Assembly: GCF_012927245.1 (NCBI RefSeq)
Contig: NZ_JABBGE010000008.1
Span: 372,001 to 436,000 of the forward strand
Direction of reading: 5' to 3'
DNA from: Streptomyces sp. R302
GTDB lineage: Bacteria; Actinomycetota; Actinomycetes; Streptomycetales; Streptomycetaceae
Length of the DNA stretch: 64,000 bases
The first letter of the stretch is position 1, and each line of letters begins with the position of its first letter. Both the position numbers and the translations under genes were made by a program. Shown here piece by piece: positions 28,501 to 35,562 of the stretch. The notes under the pieces are model-generated. The model was not told where the DNA came from. It saw only the letters and a program-made list of their open reading frames with translations, and made no database searches.

Positions 28501-31500
28501 CGCCCGCAGCGATCCCCGCACGCCGCCCAGGTCCACCAGGCCGATGCGGCCCGGGCGCGCGGCGCTCAGGGCCTGCAGCAGTCCCCACAGCGTGGCGGCC
28601 GTCCGGTCCGGCGGGGTGTCGCCGGCTCCGGTGTCGACGGCGCCGCGGGTGACGCACACCAGCCGGGACCCGGCGAGACGGTCGTCCGCCAGGCAGGCAC
28701 GCACCCGGTCGAGGATCGGGGCGAGCGCGGTCCGGACCTCCTCGGCCGGTGCCTCCTCCAGCCCGTCCTCCGCCGGCGCCGGGCACGACACGAGGATCAC
28801 GTCGGGCGCTCCGGCGGCGGACGCGATCGCCAGGGCGGCCGGGTCCGGGTGGACCGTCACGCCTCCCGTCGCCGTGGTGAGGGCGGTGGCCAGGCCGAAC
28901 TCGTCCCGTCCCGCGATGGCCCAGAGCCCGGTCGGCGCGTCCACCGGGGCGACGTCCAGGGGGGTCCAGGCGTCCGGGGAGAGCCCGGCGCGCGCCCCGG
29001 CGGGGAGCGCGGGGAGCGCGGGCAGCCAGTGGGAGCGGCGCTGGAAGGCGTACGTCGGCAGCGCGACGCGCCGGGCGTCCCGGCCCGCGCCAATCCGCTC
29101 CCACGCCACGGTGGCACCGTTGACGTGGATCGTGGCGAGCGCGCCGAGGAGCGCGGCCGCCTCGGGCCGGCCGCGTCGCGCGGTCGCGGCGAAGACGGCG
29201 TCGTCCCGGTCCGGCAGGCAGTCCCGCCCCATCGCGGTGAGCACCGCGTCCGGTCCGATCTCCAGGAAGTGGCGCGTGCCGCGTTCCGCGAGCGTGCGCA
29301 CGCCGTCGTGGAAGCGGACCGCCTCCCGGGCGTGCCGTACCCAGTAGTCGGGGGTGGCGATCTCGCTCGCGGCGACGGTGCGGCCGGTCAGGTTGGACAC
29401 GACGTCGATGCGGGGCGGGTGGTAGTCGAGGCCGGCCGCCACCGCTCGGAAGGCGTCGAGCATCGGGTCCATGCGGGGCGAGTGGAACGCGTGGCTGACC
29501 CGCAGCCGGGTGGTCTTGCGGCCCTGGGCCCGCCACCGTCCGGCGAGGTCGAGCACGACGTCCTCGTCGCCGGCGAGCACGGTCGAGAGGGGCCCGTTGA
29601 GGGCGGCGACGGAGACCCGGTCGCCCAGGCCGGCGAGGGTGGGCAGCACCTCCTCCTCGGACGCCTGGACGGCGACCATGGCGCCGCCCGCGGGCAGGCT
29701 CTGCATCAGCCGGCCCCGCGCCGCGACGAGGGCGGCGGCGTCCTCCAGCGACAGTACACCGGCGCAGTGGGCCGCAGCGATCTCGCCGACGGAGTGGCCG
29801 ACGACGACGTCCGGGGCGACGCCCCAGTCCGTCAGCAGGCGGAAGAGCGCGGTCTCGTACGCGAAGAGCGCCGCCTGGGTGTAGGCGGTGAGGTCCAGCG
29901 GCGTGCCGCCGTCGCGGGCGGAGGCCTCCTCGGGTTCGGGCCGGAACATCAACTCGCGCAGCGGGCGGTCGAGATGGGCGTCGAGCAGGGCGCAGACCTC
30001 GTCCAGTGCCTCGGCGAAGACCGGGTGGGCCGCGTACAGTTCCCGGCCCATGCCCGCGCGCTGGCTGCCCTGCCCCGTGAAGAGGAAGGCGAGGCCGCCG
30101 GGGCGGGCCGTGCCGGTGACCGCCCCGAGCGGGGTGTGCCCGGCGGCGAGCCCGGTGAGTGCGGCGCGCGCGGCGTCGGGGTCCTCGGCGAGGACCAGGG
30201 CCCGGTGCTCGAAGTGGGTGCGGGTGACCGCCAGCGAGTGGGCGAGGTCGTCGAGACGCTGCCCGGGGTGGGCGTCCAGGTGGGCGCGCAGGGCGTCGGC
30301 CTGGGCGCGCAGGGCGTCGGCGGTGCGGCCGGACACCGCGAGCGGCGTGGGCGCCGCGGGCGTGCCGGCCGTGTCGTCCGCGGTGCGGAGGGGCTCCCGC
30401 GCCGGGTCCGCCGCGGCCAGGACGAGGTGGCAGTTGGTGCCGCCCATGCCGAACGAGGAGACTCCCGCGAGCAGTCGGCCGTCGTCGGGGGCGGTCAGGG
30501 GGGTGAGGCGGTCGTTGACTCGGAGGCGGAGTTCGCCGAGGGGGATGGCGGGGTTGGGGGAGCGGAAGCCGAGGCTCGCGGGCAGCGCCCGCGCGCGCAG
30601 CGAGAGGACGGCCTTGAGGAGGCCCGCGATGCCCGCGGCCCCCTCCAGATGTCCGATGTTGGGTTTGGTGGAGCCGACGAGCAGCGGTGTCCGCTCGGAC
30701 CGCCCGCTGCCGTGCCCGAGGACGGCTCCGACCGCCGCGGCCTCCACGGGGTCGCCGAGGGGGGTGCCGGTGCCGTGCAGCTCCACGAAGCGGACGGTCG
30801 CGGGGTCGACCCCGGCCCGCCGGTAGGCGAGGCGCAGGACCTCCTCCTGCGCGGCGCCGTTCGGGGCGGTGAGGTTGTCGCCGCCGCCGTCGTTGTTGAC
30901 GGCTCCGCCGAGGACGACGGCGTGGATCGTGTCGCCGTCGGCGCGCGCCCGGCTCAGCGTCTTGAGGACGACGAGGCCGCCGCCCTCGCCCCGCACGTAG
31001 CCGTTGGCGCGCTCGTCGAAGGTGTAGGTGCGTCCGTCGGGCGACAGGGCGCCGAAGCGTTCGGCGACCGTGAATCCCTCGGGCACCAGGTTGAGGTTGA
31101 CTCCACCGGCGAGGGCCACGTCGCAGTCGCCCTTGCGCAGGCTCTCGCAGGCGGACTGGACGGCGACGAGCGAGGAGGACTGCGCCGTGTCGATGACGAG
31201 GCTCGGGCCGCGCAGGCCGAGGACGTAGGAGACGCGGTTGGCGATGAGGCCCCGGGTGAGGCCGGTGAGGGTGTGGTGGGTGACGGCGTCGGCGCCGCGC
31301 TCGTGCGCGAGTTTCGCGTAGTCGTCCCCGATCGCGCCGACGAAGACGCCGGTCGGTGTCCCCCGGAGCGTGCCGGGCACGATGCCCGCGTTCTCCAGCG
31401 CCTCCCAGGCGAGTTCGAGCATCAGGCGCTGCTGCGGGTCGACGAGCGCCGCCTCGCGCGGGGTGATGCCGAAGAACTCGGCGTCGAACCGGTCGACGTC

Positions 31501-31689
31501 GTCGAGGAAGCCGGCCGGCCGGCTCACCGACCCGGCGGGCAGGCCGGGACGGGCGGCCGGCGGCCGGTCGGACACCGCGCCGGCACCGTCCGTGAGCAGT
31601 TTCCAGTACGCCTCCGGCCCCGTCGCTCCGGGGAAGCGGCAGGCCGTCCCGACGACGGCGATGGGCTCCTCGGCCACTGCACTGTGCAT
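22507..31689 (-). CDS. Type I PKS, loading module + module 1: KSQ-AT-ACP-KS-AT-DH-KR-ACP (PKS1)
   Basis: 3060 residues. KSQ (8-430) has Gln170 in place of Cys (DTAQSSS), so it decarboxylates the loaded malonyl to give acetyl. The loading AT has GHSVGE (Ser633) and HAFH (733-736): malonyl. Residues ~918-1085 resemble the structural half of a KR with no catalytic half. ACP Ser1172 follows. Module 1: KS (~1233-1655, Cys1403); AT (Ser1869, HAFH 1969-1972, malonyl); DH with HAVLGRVLLP (His2177) and Asp2343; KR with intact TGGTGALG (2659-2666), LDD (B-type), Ser2789, Tyr2802, Asn2806; ACP LGLDSL (~2967). It ends in a docking tail (DDMDVDALIRMAREG). Module 1 should give a crotonyl-type enoyl chain. 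ATG 31689 has AAAGGAA upstream and is preferred to GTG 31758. Confidence 0.93.
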   Translation of the reverse strand: MHSAVAEEPIAVVGTACRFPGATGPEAYWKLLTDGAGAVSDRPPAARPGLPAGSVSRPAGFLDDVDRFDAEFFGITPREAALVDPQQRLMLELAWEALENAGIVPGTLRGTPTGVFVGAIGDDYAKLAHERGADAVTHHTLTGLTRGLIANRVSYVLGLRGPSLVIDTAQSSSLVAVQSACESLRKGDCDVALAGGVNLNLVPEGFTVAERFGALSPDGRTYTFDERANGYVRGEGGGLVVLKTLSRARADGDTIHAVVLGGAVNNDGGGDNLTAPNGAAQEEVLRLAYRRAGVDPATVRFVELHGTGTPLGDPVEAAAVGAVLGHGSGRSERTPLLVGSTKPNIGHLEGAAGIAGLLKAVLSLRARALPASLGFRSPNPAIPLGELRLRVNDRLTPLTAPDDGRLLAGVSSFGMGGTNCHLVLAAADPAREPLRTADDTAGTPAAPTPLAVSGRTADALRAQADALRAHLDAHPGQRLDDLAHSLAVTRTHFEHRALVLAEDPDAARAALTGLAAGHTPLGAVTGTARPGGLAFLFTGQGSQRAGMGRELYAAHPVFAEALDEVCALLDAHLDRPLRELMFRPEPEEASARDGGTPLDLTAYTQAALFAYETALFRLLTDWGVAPDVVVGHSVGEIAAAHCAGVLSLEDAAALVAARGRLMQSLPAGGAMVAVQASEEEVLPTLAGLGDRVSVAALNGPLSTVLAGDEDVVLDLAGRWRAQGRKTTRLRVSHAFHSPRMDPMLDAFRAVAAGLDYHPPRIDVVSNLTGRTVAASEIATPDYWVRHAREAVRFHDGVRTLAERGTRHFLEIGPDAVLTAMGRDCLPDRDDAVFAATARRGRPEAAALLGALATIHVNGATVAWERIGAGRDARRVALPTYAFQRRSHWLPALPALPAGARAGLSPDAWTPLDVAPVDAPTGLWAIAGRDEFGLATALTTATGGVTVHPDPAALAIASAAGAPDVILVSCPAPAEDGLEEAPAEEVRTALAPILDRVRACLADDRLAGSRLVCVTRGAVDTGAGDTPPDRTAATLWGLLQALSAARPGRIGLVDLGGVRGSLRALPAAIASGEPESALRDGTVLVPVRSRATVPDTAAASAASDSSAASDRVRATTAAPGAEGLAGRVAGLSREAAERLVEELVRTDVAAVMGLASPDSVDAARTFKELGFDSLTAVELRDRLGTTTGVPLPATLIFDHPTTDAVVGYVCAELLGASEDSAALRPASGPAPEDDPIVIVGMGCRYPGGVGSPEELWGLVASGRDAVSGFPVDRGWDLEELYDPAAERAGTSYTREGGFLHEAAGFDAEFFGISPREALAMDPQQRQFLEVSWEALERAGIDPESLRGTTTGVYAGTFAFRDPSDAGQGGAEGQRMTGSAASVLSGRVAYTFGLEGPAVTVDTACSSSLVSLHMAVQALRQGDCSLALAGGVTVMASPGTFVEFSRQKGLSADGRCRAFAASADGTGWAEGVGVLVVERLSDAVRNGRRVLAVVRGTAVNQDGASNGLTAPNGPAQQKVIRRALTTAGLAARDVDAVEAHGTGTRLGDPIEAQALIATYGQDRADDRPLWLGSLKSNIGHAQAAAGVGGVIKMVMAMRHGVLPRTLHVDEPTPFVDWDAGAVELLTEQREWPDTGRPRRSAVSSFGISGTNAHVVLEQAPADLPEQAAAGLPTDAAPGDAPELPTAADTPLPLVLSATSPEALVEQASRLRAHVDALDEVSLPALGRSLALGRTAFAHRAAVLAANRTELVEGLDTLAAGGASARLVTGEASGGRTAFLFTGQGSQRAGMGRELYAAHPVFAAAFDAVCDALDGHLDRPLREVVFAGSDDWEEGLLDQTQFTQTGLFALEVALYRLAESLGLTADLVAGHSIGELAAAHVAGVLSLTDAARLVAARGRLMQALPQNGAMVSVLAPETEVTPLLAGREHAVAIAAVNGPASVVISGDLLDTLAIAKELEERGRRTRRLTVSHAFHSPHMDAMLDEFRAVAESLTYAAPVVPIVSDVTGDVIPAEEVCSPDYWVRHVREAVRFADMIRTLRDAGVTTFVELGPDGVLSALGRECLADGDEEADFVPLLRKDRADTLALAHGLARLWTRGAGPSWDAVPGATGPRQADLPTYAFRHQRYWAMPERAAGDLGASGLGAAEHPLLGAVLTRADTDETLFTGRISLRTHPWLADHAVLGRVLLPGTAFVELAVRAGSEAGAGHLEELALEAPLVLPERGAVRLQVAVGAADGTGARPVTLHSRPDGDAFDEPWTRHAAGTLAPRPPAPAGGLTAWPPRDAEPVDLTGRYEDLAGQGFAYGPAFQGLRSAWRRGTEVFAELALPEGQKEQATAFGLHPALLDSALHAIELGVLPGTGEARLPFVWSGVSLYATGAAAVRVRLAPAGAGSVAIELADTTGAPVASVASLAVRPVSAEQLAAAGGRAHEALFRPVWTPAAPAAASGADRRREAWTVLGDDDRFALPTAARHSGVAALGDAVAAGEPAPAVAVLPLLPARTGAEDGDAVREAVDGAAGGNPVREAVDGALSLVRTWLADDRLTASRLVVVTHRAVAAAPDEDVRDLPHAAVWGLLRAAQTEHPDRLVLVDLDLDPAPGTGPDSGPAWDGEAVEEALGTALSTGEPQVAIRSGVPRVPRLERAVVPDGDTGPWDPDGTVLITGGTGALGALLARHLVEEHGVRNLLLVGRRGLAADGAAALRDELTARGADVTVAACDVADRAALTELLAGIPAGRPLRAVVHAAGVLDDGVLESLTPERTERVLRPKADAAWNLHEATRDARLTAFVLYSSVQGLLGGAGQANYAAANTFLDALAHHRRSLGLPGTSLAWGPWADGGMAAGLSAADRDRFARTGMVAIGAGQGMRLLDAALRLDAATAVPLPIDPAALRALGDAIPPLFGGLVRPAARKAAAGPADTPAAGPTLAERLAECAEEERHALLLDLVRAEVAGTLAYGGADSVDAKRGFKELGLDSLTAVELRNRLGRTTGLRLPATLVFDYPTPEAVAGHLLTELAPPVSDAPAPGTGGEAGAEWEAEDDEAIESIDDMDVDALIRMAREGSDD

Positions 31690-31779
31690 GGTGTGCGGTT
31701 CCTTTCCGTGGTCGCGCGGGCGCGCGGGAGGCGCGGCGGGCGTGCTGAAGGCCGGCACGGTGACCGGGAGGCGACGTGC

Positions 31780-31829
31780 GGGGGAGGGGAGGGGAGGGAG
31801 AGAGGGTGGGGGTGGGGGCGGGGGTGGGG
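31780..31829 (-). other. G-tract cluster (possible G-quadruplex) between dehydrogenase and PKS1
   Basis: Nine G-runs of three or more within 50 bases on the plus strand, including several of four or five, separated by one to four bases. They lie in the 141-bp gap between the dehydrogenase stop and PKS1 start. For minus-strand genes the plus strand is the template, so a quadruplex there could slow polymerase before PKS1. Confidence 0.5.
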
Positions 31830-31830
31830 C

Positions 31831-32793
31831 TCAGCCGTACGTGTAGAAGCCCCGGCCGGACTTCTTGCCCAGCAGGCCGGTCTCGACCATGCGCAGGAGC
31901 AGCGGCGGAGGCGCGTACAGGGGCTCCTTGAACTCCTCGTACATGGCCTGGGCGATGGAGACGGTGGTGTCCAGGCCGATGAGGTCGGCGAGCCGGAGCG
32001 GCCCCATGGGGTGCGAGCAGCCGTCGACCATGCCGGCGTCGACGACCTCGGCCGTGACGCGGCCGCTCTCGACCATCCGGACGGCCGAGAGGAGGTACGG
32101 GAAGAGCAGGGCGTTCACGACGAAGCCGGCCCGGTCGGGGGAGGTGATCGGCTTCTTCCCGAGGACGTCGCGCGTGAAGACGAGGGCCCGTTCGCTCACG
32201 CGCGGCTCGGTCAGCACCGCGTCGACGATCTCGACCAGCGGCAGGACCGGCGCGGGGTTGAAGAAGTGCATGCCGATCACCTGACTGGGGCGGCCGGTGG
32301 CCGCGGCGAGCCGGGCGATCGGCAGCGAGGAGGTGTTGCTGGCGAGAATGGCGTCCGGGTCCGTGACGGTCTTGTCGAGGGTGGCGAACAGCTCCCGCTT
32401 CAGCTGCTCGTCCTCCTTGACCGACTCGATCACGAGCTGCCGGTCGGCGAACTCGCCGAGGTCCCGGGTGAAGGAGACCCGGGCGAGGGCCGCGTCGCGC
32501 TCCTCCGCGGTGAGCCTGCCCTTGGCGACGCCCCGGTCGAGGGACCGGCTCAGCCGCCGGGGGCCGTCGGCGAGGGAGGCCGAGGAGGACACCCGCACGC
32601 GGACGTCCAGGCCCGCGCGGGCGCACAGTTCGGCGATGCCGCTGCCCATGATGCCGCTGCCGACGATGCCGACGCGCCGGATGTCCGACTGCGGCGGCAC
32701 GGGTGCGGCGGTCGCGGCCGTACGGGTGTCGGCGCCGGTCACCGCCGTACCGGAGTCGGTGTCGGTGTCGGTGGTCGTGTCGAGGTGGGTCAT
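31831..32793 (-). CDS. 3-hydroxybutyryl-CoA dehydrogenase family protein
   Basis: 320 residues. A Thr/Asp-rich leader (TTTDTDTDSG) precedes the Rossmann motif VGIVGSGIMGSGIAELCARAG; catalytic His lies in IGMHFFNPAP with the family's conserved Glu-pair partner region VIESVKED and the C-terminal domain PDRAGFVVNALLFPYL and GLDTTV. It reduces 3-oxoacyl-CoA to 3-hydroxyacyl-CoA with NAD(P)H. It is coupled to the KAS III gene (ATGA at 32793/32790) and with ccr makes a three-gene extender-unit cassette. No crotonase-type dehydratase is present in the window, so that step must use a housekeeping enzyme. PaaH/Hbd-like primary metabolism is the alternative, but the context makes polyketide supply likely. 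Confidence 0.87.
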   Translation of the reverse strand: MTHLDTTTDTDTDSGTAVTGADTRTAATAAPVPPQSDIRRVGIVGSGIMGSGIAELCARAGLDVRVRVSSSASLADGPRRLSRSLDRGVAKGRLTAEERDAALARVSFTRDLGEFADRQLVIESVKEDEQLKRELFATLDKTVTDPDAILASNTSSLPIARLAAATGRPSQVIGMHFFNPAPVLPLVEIVDAVLTEPRVSERALVFTRDVLGKKPITSPDRAGFVVNALLFPYLLSAVRMVESGRVTAEVVDAGMVDGCSHPMGPLRLADLIGLDTTVSIAQAMYEEFKEPLYAPPPLLLRMVETGLLGKKSGRGFYTYG

Positions 32794-33797
32794 GCTCCGG
32801 TCCCCCAGGTCAGAAGCGCCGCTCCGATCGACATGCCGCCGCCGAACCCGGCGAGCAGCACCAGCTGCCCCGGGGACAGCGCCCCGCTGCGGTGGGCGTC
32901 GTCGAGAGCGACGGGAACCGACGCGCTGCCCACGTTTCCGTACGTCCGCAGGGTGCGGTGGGTCACCGCGCGCTCCAGGCCCGCGCGCTCCACCACCTCG
33001 CTGAGCAGGACTCCGTTGGCCTGGTGAGGCACGAAGTGATCGACCCGGGCGAGGTCCACGCCGGTGCGCCGGGCGAGGTCGCCGAGCGCCCGGGGCACCT
33101 CGTCGGAGACGAAGTCCCGGACCCCGCGGCCGTCCATCCGGAAGAAATGGCCCCCTTCGGCCACCGTCCGCTCGCTGGCCGGATTCCGGCTGCCGCCGGC
33201 CTCGACGCGGATCAGGTCGTGGGCGTCGCCGCGGCTGGCGAGGTCGATGCCGATGATCCCGTACGGAGCGGGCACCGCCCCGACCACCGCGGCGCCGGCG
33301 CCGTCGGCGAAGAGCACGGCGGTGCGGCGGTCGTCGAAGTCGAGGATGCGCGAGTAGAGGTCGGCGCCGATGACGAGGACGCGGCTGTCGGGCCGGGCCA
33401 GTACCAGGCAGCGCGCCAGCTCCAGCGCGTACACGAACCCGCTGCAGACGACGTTGACGTCGAAGCAGGAGGCGTTGACGGCTCCCAGGCCCGCCTGCAC
33501 GAGGTACGAGGTGGGTGGTTGGGGGAAGTCGCCGGTCGAGGTGGAGACGATGATGTGGTCGATGGCGTCCGGTTCGAGGCCGGCCTGTTCGAGGGCGTTC
33601 TCGGCGGCCCGCACGGCCAGGTCGGAGGTGGCTTCGAAAGGGGCGGCGTAGCGCCGCGAGCGGATCTGGGTCTTCCGCTCGATCCACTCGGCGGTGACGC
33701 CGACGCGGGCGGCGACCTCCTCGTTGTCGACCTCGCGTTTGGGCAGGTAGGAGCCGGTCGCGAGGATCCCGATCCCGGTGGCGCCGTGGGCCGTCAT
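32790..33797 (-). CDS. Beta-ketoacyl-ACP synthase III-type condensing enzyme
   Basis: 335 residues of the FabH fold. The catalytic triad is visible: Cys in DVNVVCSGFVYAL, His in HFVPHQANG and Asn in YGNVGSAS. It condenses an acyl-CoA starter with a malonyl unit. Because the PKS has its own KSQ loading module, this enzyme is probably not for priming. Next to the dehydrogenase and ccr it more likely makes the 3-oxoacyl-CoA precursor of an alkylmalonyl-CoA: acetoacetyl from acetyl-CoA, or a branched homologue from isobutyryl-CoA. ATG 33797 sits one base after the ccr stop; ATG-coupled to the following dehydrogenase. Confidence 0.88.
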   Translation of the reverse strand: MTAHGATGIGILATGSYLPKREVDNEEVAARVGVTAEWIERKTQIRSRRYAAPFEATSDLAVRAAENALEQAGLEPDAIDHIIVSTSTGDFPQPPTSYLVQAGLGAVNASCFDVNVVCSGFVYALELARCLVLARPDSRVLVIGADLYSRILDFDDRRTAVLFADGAGAAVVGAVPAPYGIIGIDLASRGDAHDLIRVEAGGSRNPASERTVAEGGHFFRMDGRGVRDFVSDEVPRALGDLARRTGVDLARVDHFVPHQANGVLLSEVVERAGLERAVTHRTLRTYGNVGSASVPVALDDAHRSGALSPGQLVLLAGFGGGMSIGAALLTWGTGA

Positions 33798-33798
33798 G

Positions 33799-35142
33799 TC
33801 AGACCGTCCCACGGGCGGCGCGCAGCGGGTTGATCCGGTCCTCGCCGAGGCGGGCGCGGAGGACGGGGTCGGTGACCCCGAGGCCCTCCTCCGGCGCCAG
33901 GCAGAGCACGCCGACCTTTCCGGTGTGGCGGTTCTCCTGGACGAGCCGGGCCGCCTCGCCGACCTCGGAGAGCGGGTAGACCCGGGAGAGGACCGGTGAG
34001 AGGTGCCCGAGCTGGAAGAGCCGGTTGCACTCGGCCTGCTCCTGGAGGTTCGCGGCGTGGCTGCCGACGATGCGCTTCAGGTTCATCCACAGGTAGCGGT
34101 TGTCGTAGTGGTGGTCGTAGCCCGTGCTGGATCCGCAGGTGACGACGGTCCCGCCCTTGCGGACGACGAAGACGGAGATGCCGAAGGTGGCCCTGCCGAC
34201 GAAGTCGAAGACGATGTGCGGGTCCTCGCCCACCTGGCGGCGGATCTCCCGGCCGAGCGCCTTGCCGAGCTCGACGGTCCGTTCGGGACCGGGGGCGGTG
34301 TCGCCGCCGAGACCCACCTCCGAGCGGTCGATGACGACCTCGCAGCCCAGTCGGCGCAGGAGTCCGGCCTTGTGCGGGGAGCTGACCACGCCGACGGGGA
34401 TGCCGCCGGCGTTCTTCACCATCTGGACGGCGAACGCGCCGAGCCCACCGGTCGCGCCCCAGATCAGCACGATGTCGCCCTGCTTGACGCGGGCGCCGTT
34501 GTCGCCGACGAGCATCCGGTAGGAGGTGGCCGCGGTCAGCATGACGCTCGCGGCTTCCTCCCAGGTCAGGTGCGCGGGCTTGGGGAGCAGCTGGCTGGCT
34601 CGGACGACGCTGTAGTGGGCGAGGCCGCCGAAGTTCGTCTCGTAGCCCCAGATGCGCTGTTCGCCACCGAGCATGGCGTCGGCGTGGGTCGCCGGCTCCT
34701 CCGCGTCGACCTGGACGCAGCTGACGACCACGTGGTCGCCGACGTGCCAGCGGCGGACCGCGGCGCCCACCCGGACGACGACGCCCGCGGCGTCCGAACC
34801 GACGACGTGGTACGGCTGGTCGTGGCGCACCGCGTCGCCTCCCCGGCGGCCGTACCGCCGCAGGAAGTCGAAGGTCGGCTTGGGCTCGAACGTGGCCGAC
34901 CAGACGGTGTTGTAGTTCACCGAGCCGGCCATGACCGCGACGACGACCTCGTCCGGTGCCGGCTCGGGCATGGGCACGGGGCCCACGTGGAGCGACTTGC
35001 GGACGTCCCGGTCCTCGGTGCCCGTGAACATGTCCACGTCCGACGCGCGCAGATGCGCCGCCGTGTACCGCGCCGGGAGCGGGTGCCGTTCCAGTTCCTC
35101 GGGTCCGGCCCCGGCCAGCAGGGCCTCGGCGAGAACGTCCAT
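33799..35142 (-). CDS. ccr: Crotonyl-CoA carboxylase/reductase
   Basis: 447 residues, full family length. Sequence features match Ccr throughout: LRASDVDMF, VMAGSVNYNTVWS, IWGYETNFGGLAHY, NADPH loop LIWGATGGLGAFAVQ, YDNRYLWMNLKRIVGSH and GKVGVLCLAPEEGLG. The CO2-site Asn, Glu and His are kept (NYN, YETN, GSH). Two pocket positions differ from the FETN and SHFAN that I recall for standard Ccr: Tyr in YETN and Ala in SHAAN, changes that could enlarge the acyl site. The reaction is NADPH-dependent reductive carboxylation of a 2-enoyl-CoA to an alkylmalonyl-CoA. Start ATG 35142 with AGAAGGGGG upstream. It is first in the long PKS run, so expression of extender supply and assembly line is tied. 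Confidence 0.92.
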   Translation of the reverse strand: MDVLAEALLAGAGPEELERHPLPARYTAAHLRASDVDMFTGTEDRDVRKSLHVGPVPMPEPAPDEVVVAVMAGSVNYNTVWSATFEPKPTFDFLRRYGRRGGDAVRHDQPYHVVGSDAAGVVVRVGAAVRRWHVGDHVVVSCVQVDAEEPATHADAMLGGEQRIWGYETNFGGLAHYSVVRASQLLPKPAHLTWEEAASVMLTAATSYRMLVGDNGARVKQGDIVLIWGATGGLGAFAVQMVKNAGGIPVGVVSSPHKAGLLRRLGCEVVIDRSEVGLGGDTAPGPERTVELGKALGREIRRQVGEDPHIVFDFVGRATFGISVFVVRKGGTVVTCGSSTGYDHHYDNRYLWMNLKRIVGSHAANLQEQAECNRLFQLGHLSPVLSRVYPLSEVGEAARLVQENRHTGKVGVLCLAPEEGLGVTDPVLRARLGEDRINPLRAARGTV

Positions 35143-35562
35143 GCGTCCCCCTTCTGGATGAGCTCGGTGCGCACGGCGGAGCGGCGGACGGCAGGCGTCC
35201 GCCGACGACCTCGCGTGTGCTGCCGCCGCGTGCCGAGACGAGTGGGAAGTGGTGCGGGAACATGGGGCGCGACGTCACCGCGCTGTGAGCCACTCGATCG
35301 CCCCGGTACGGACGACGGTACGCAGGCCGGGGGCGCAGCCCCACCCTTAACCGTCCCCTAGGCGGGACCCCGACGGCCCGGTACGACCGGCCCGCGACCG
35401 GGGTCGGCGGTCCGCCGCACAGGGGTACCCCAGTGCGGTCCGTCGCACTGGGGTACCCCTGCTCCTGCTACTGGGGTGGACGCTCCGAGCCACGCCGCCG
35501 CCAGGGGACCGGCCGGGGGAGGGGGAGGGGGGAGGGGGCTCGAAGGCGCCCGCGCGACGGGG
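35143..35562. promoter_or_regulatory. 420-bp regulatory gap upstream of the ccr-PKS operon
   Basis: No gene is seen here. On the minus strand at 35363-35341 is a G-rich element (CCTAGGGGACGGTTAAGGG, then TGG) that loosely resembles the P450 operator, with GGGG and TAAGGG blocks but shorter spacing. A large hairpin lies at 35421-35460. No clear -10/-35 pair is visible for ccr, which fits an activator-dependent promoter. Confidence 0.4.
35421..35460. terminator. 17-bp perfect inverted repeat
   Basis: Arms 35421-35437 and 35444-35460 with a 6-nt loop; each arm contains the palindrome GGGGTACCCC. It lies about 100 bases downstream of the MFS stop (35563) on the same strand, so a terminator is likely. 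The internal palindromes could also bind a dimeric regulator of the ccr-PKS operon. Confidence 0.55.

Noticed and set aside
21802..33027. A 3741-residue plus-strand frame and similar giant frames opposite the PKS genes
   Set aside because: They are Gly/Arg/Pro-rich shadows of GC-rich genes with no domains; the minus-strand frames carry unmistakable PKS domains.
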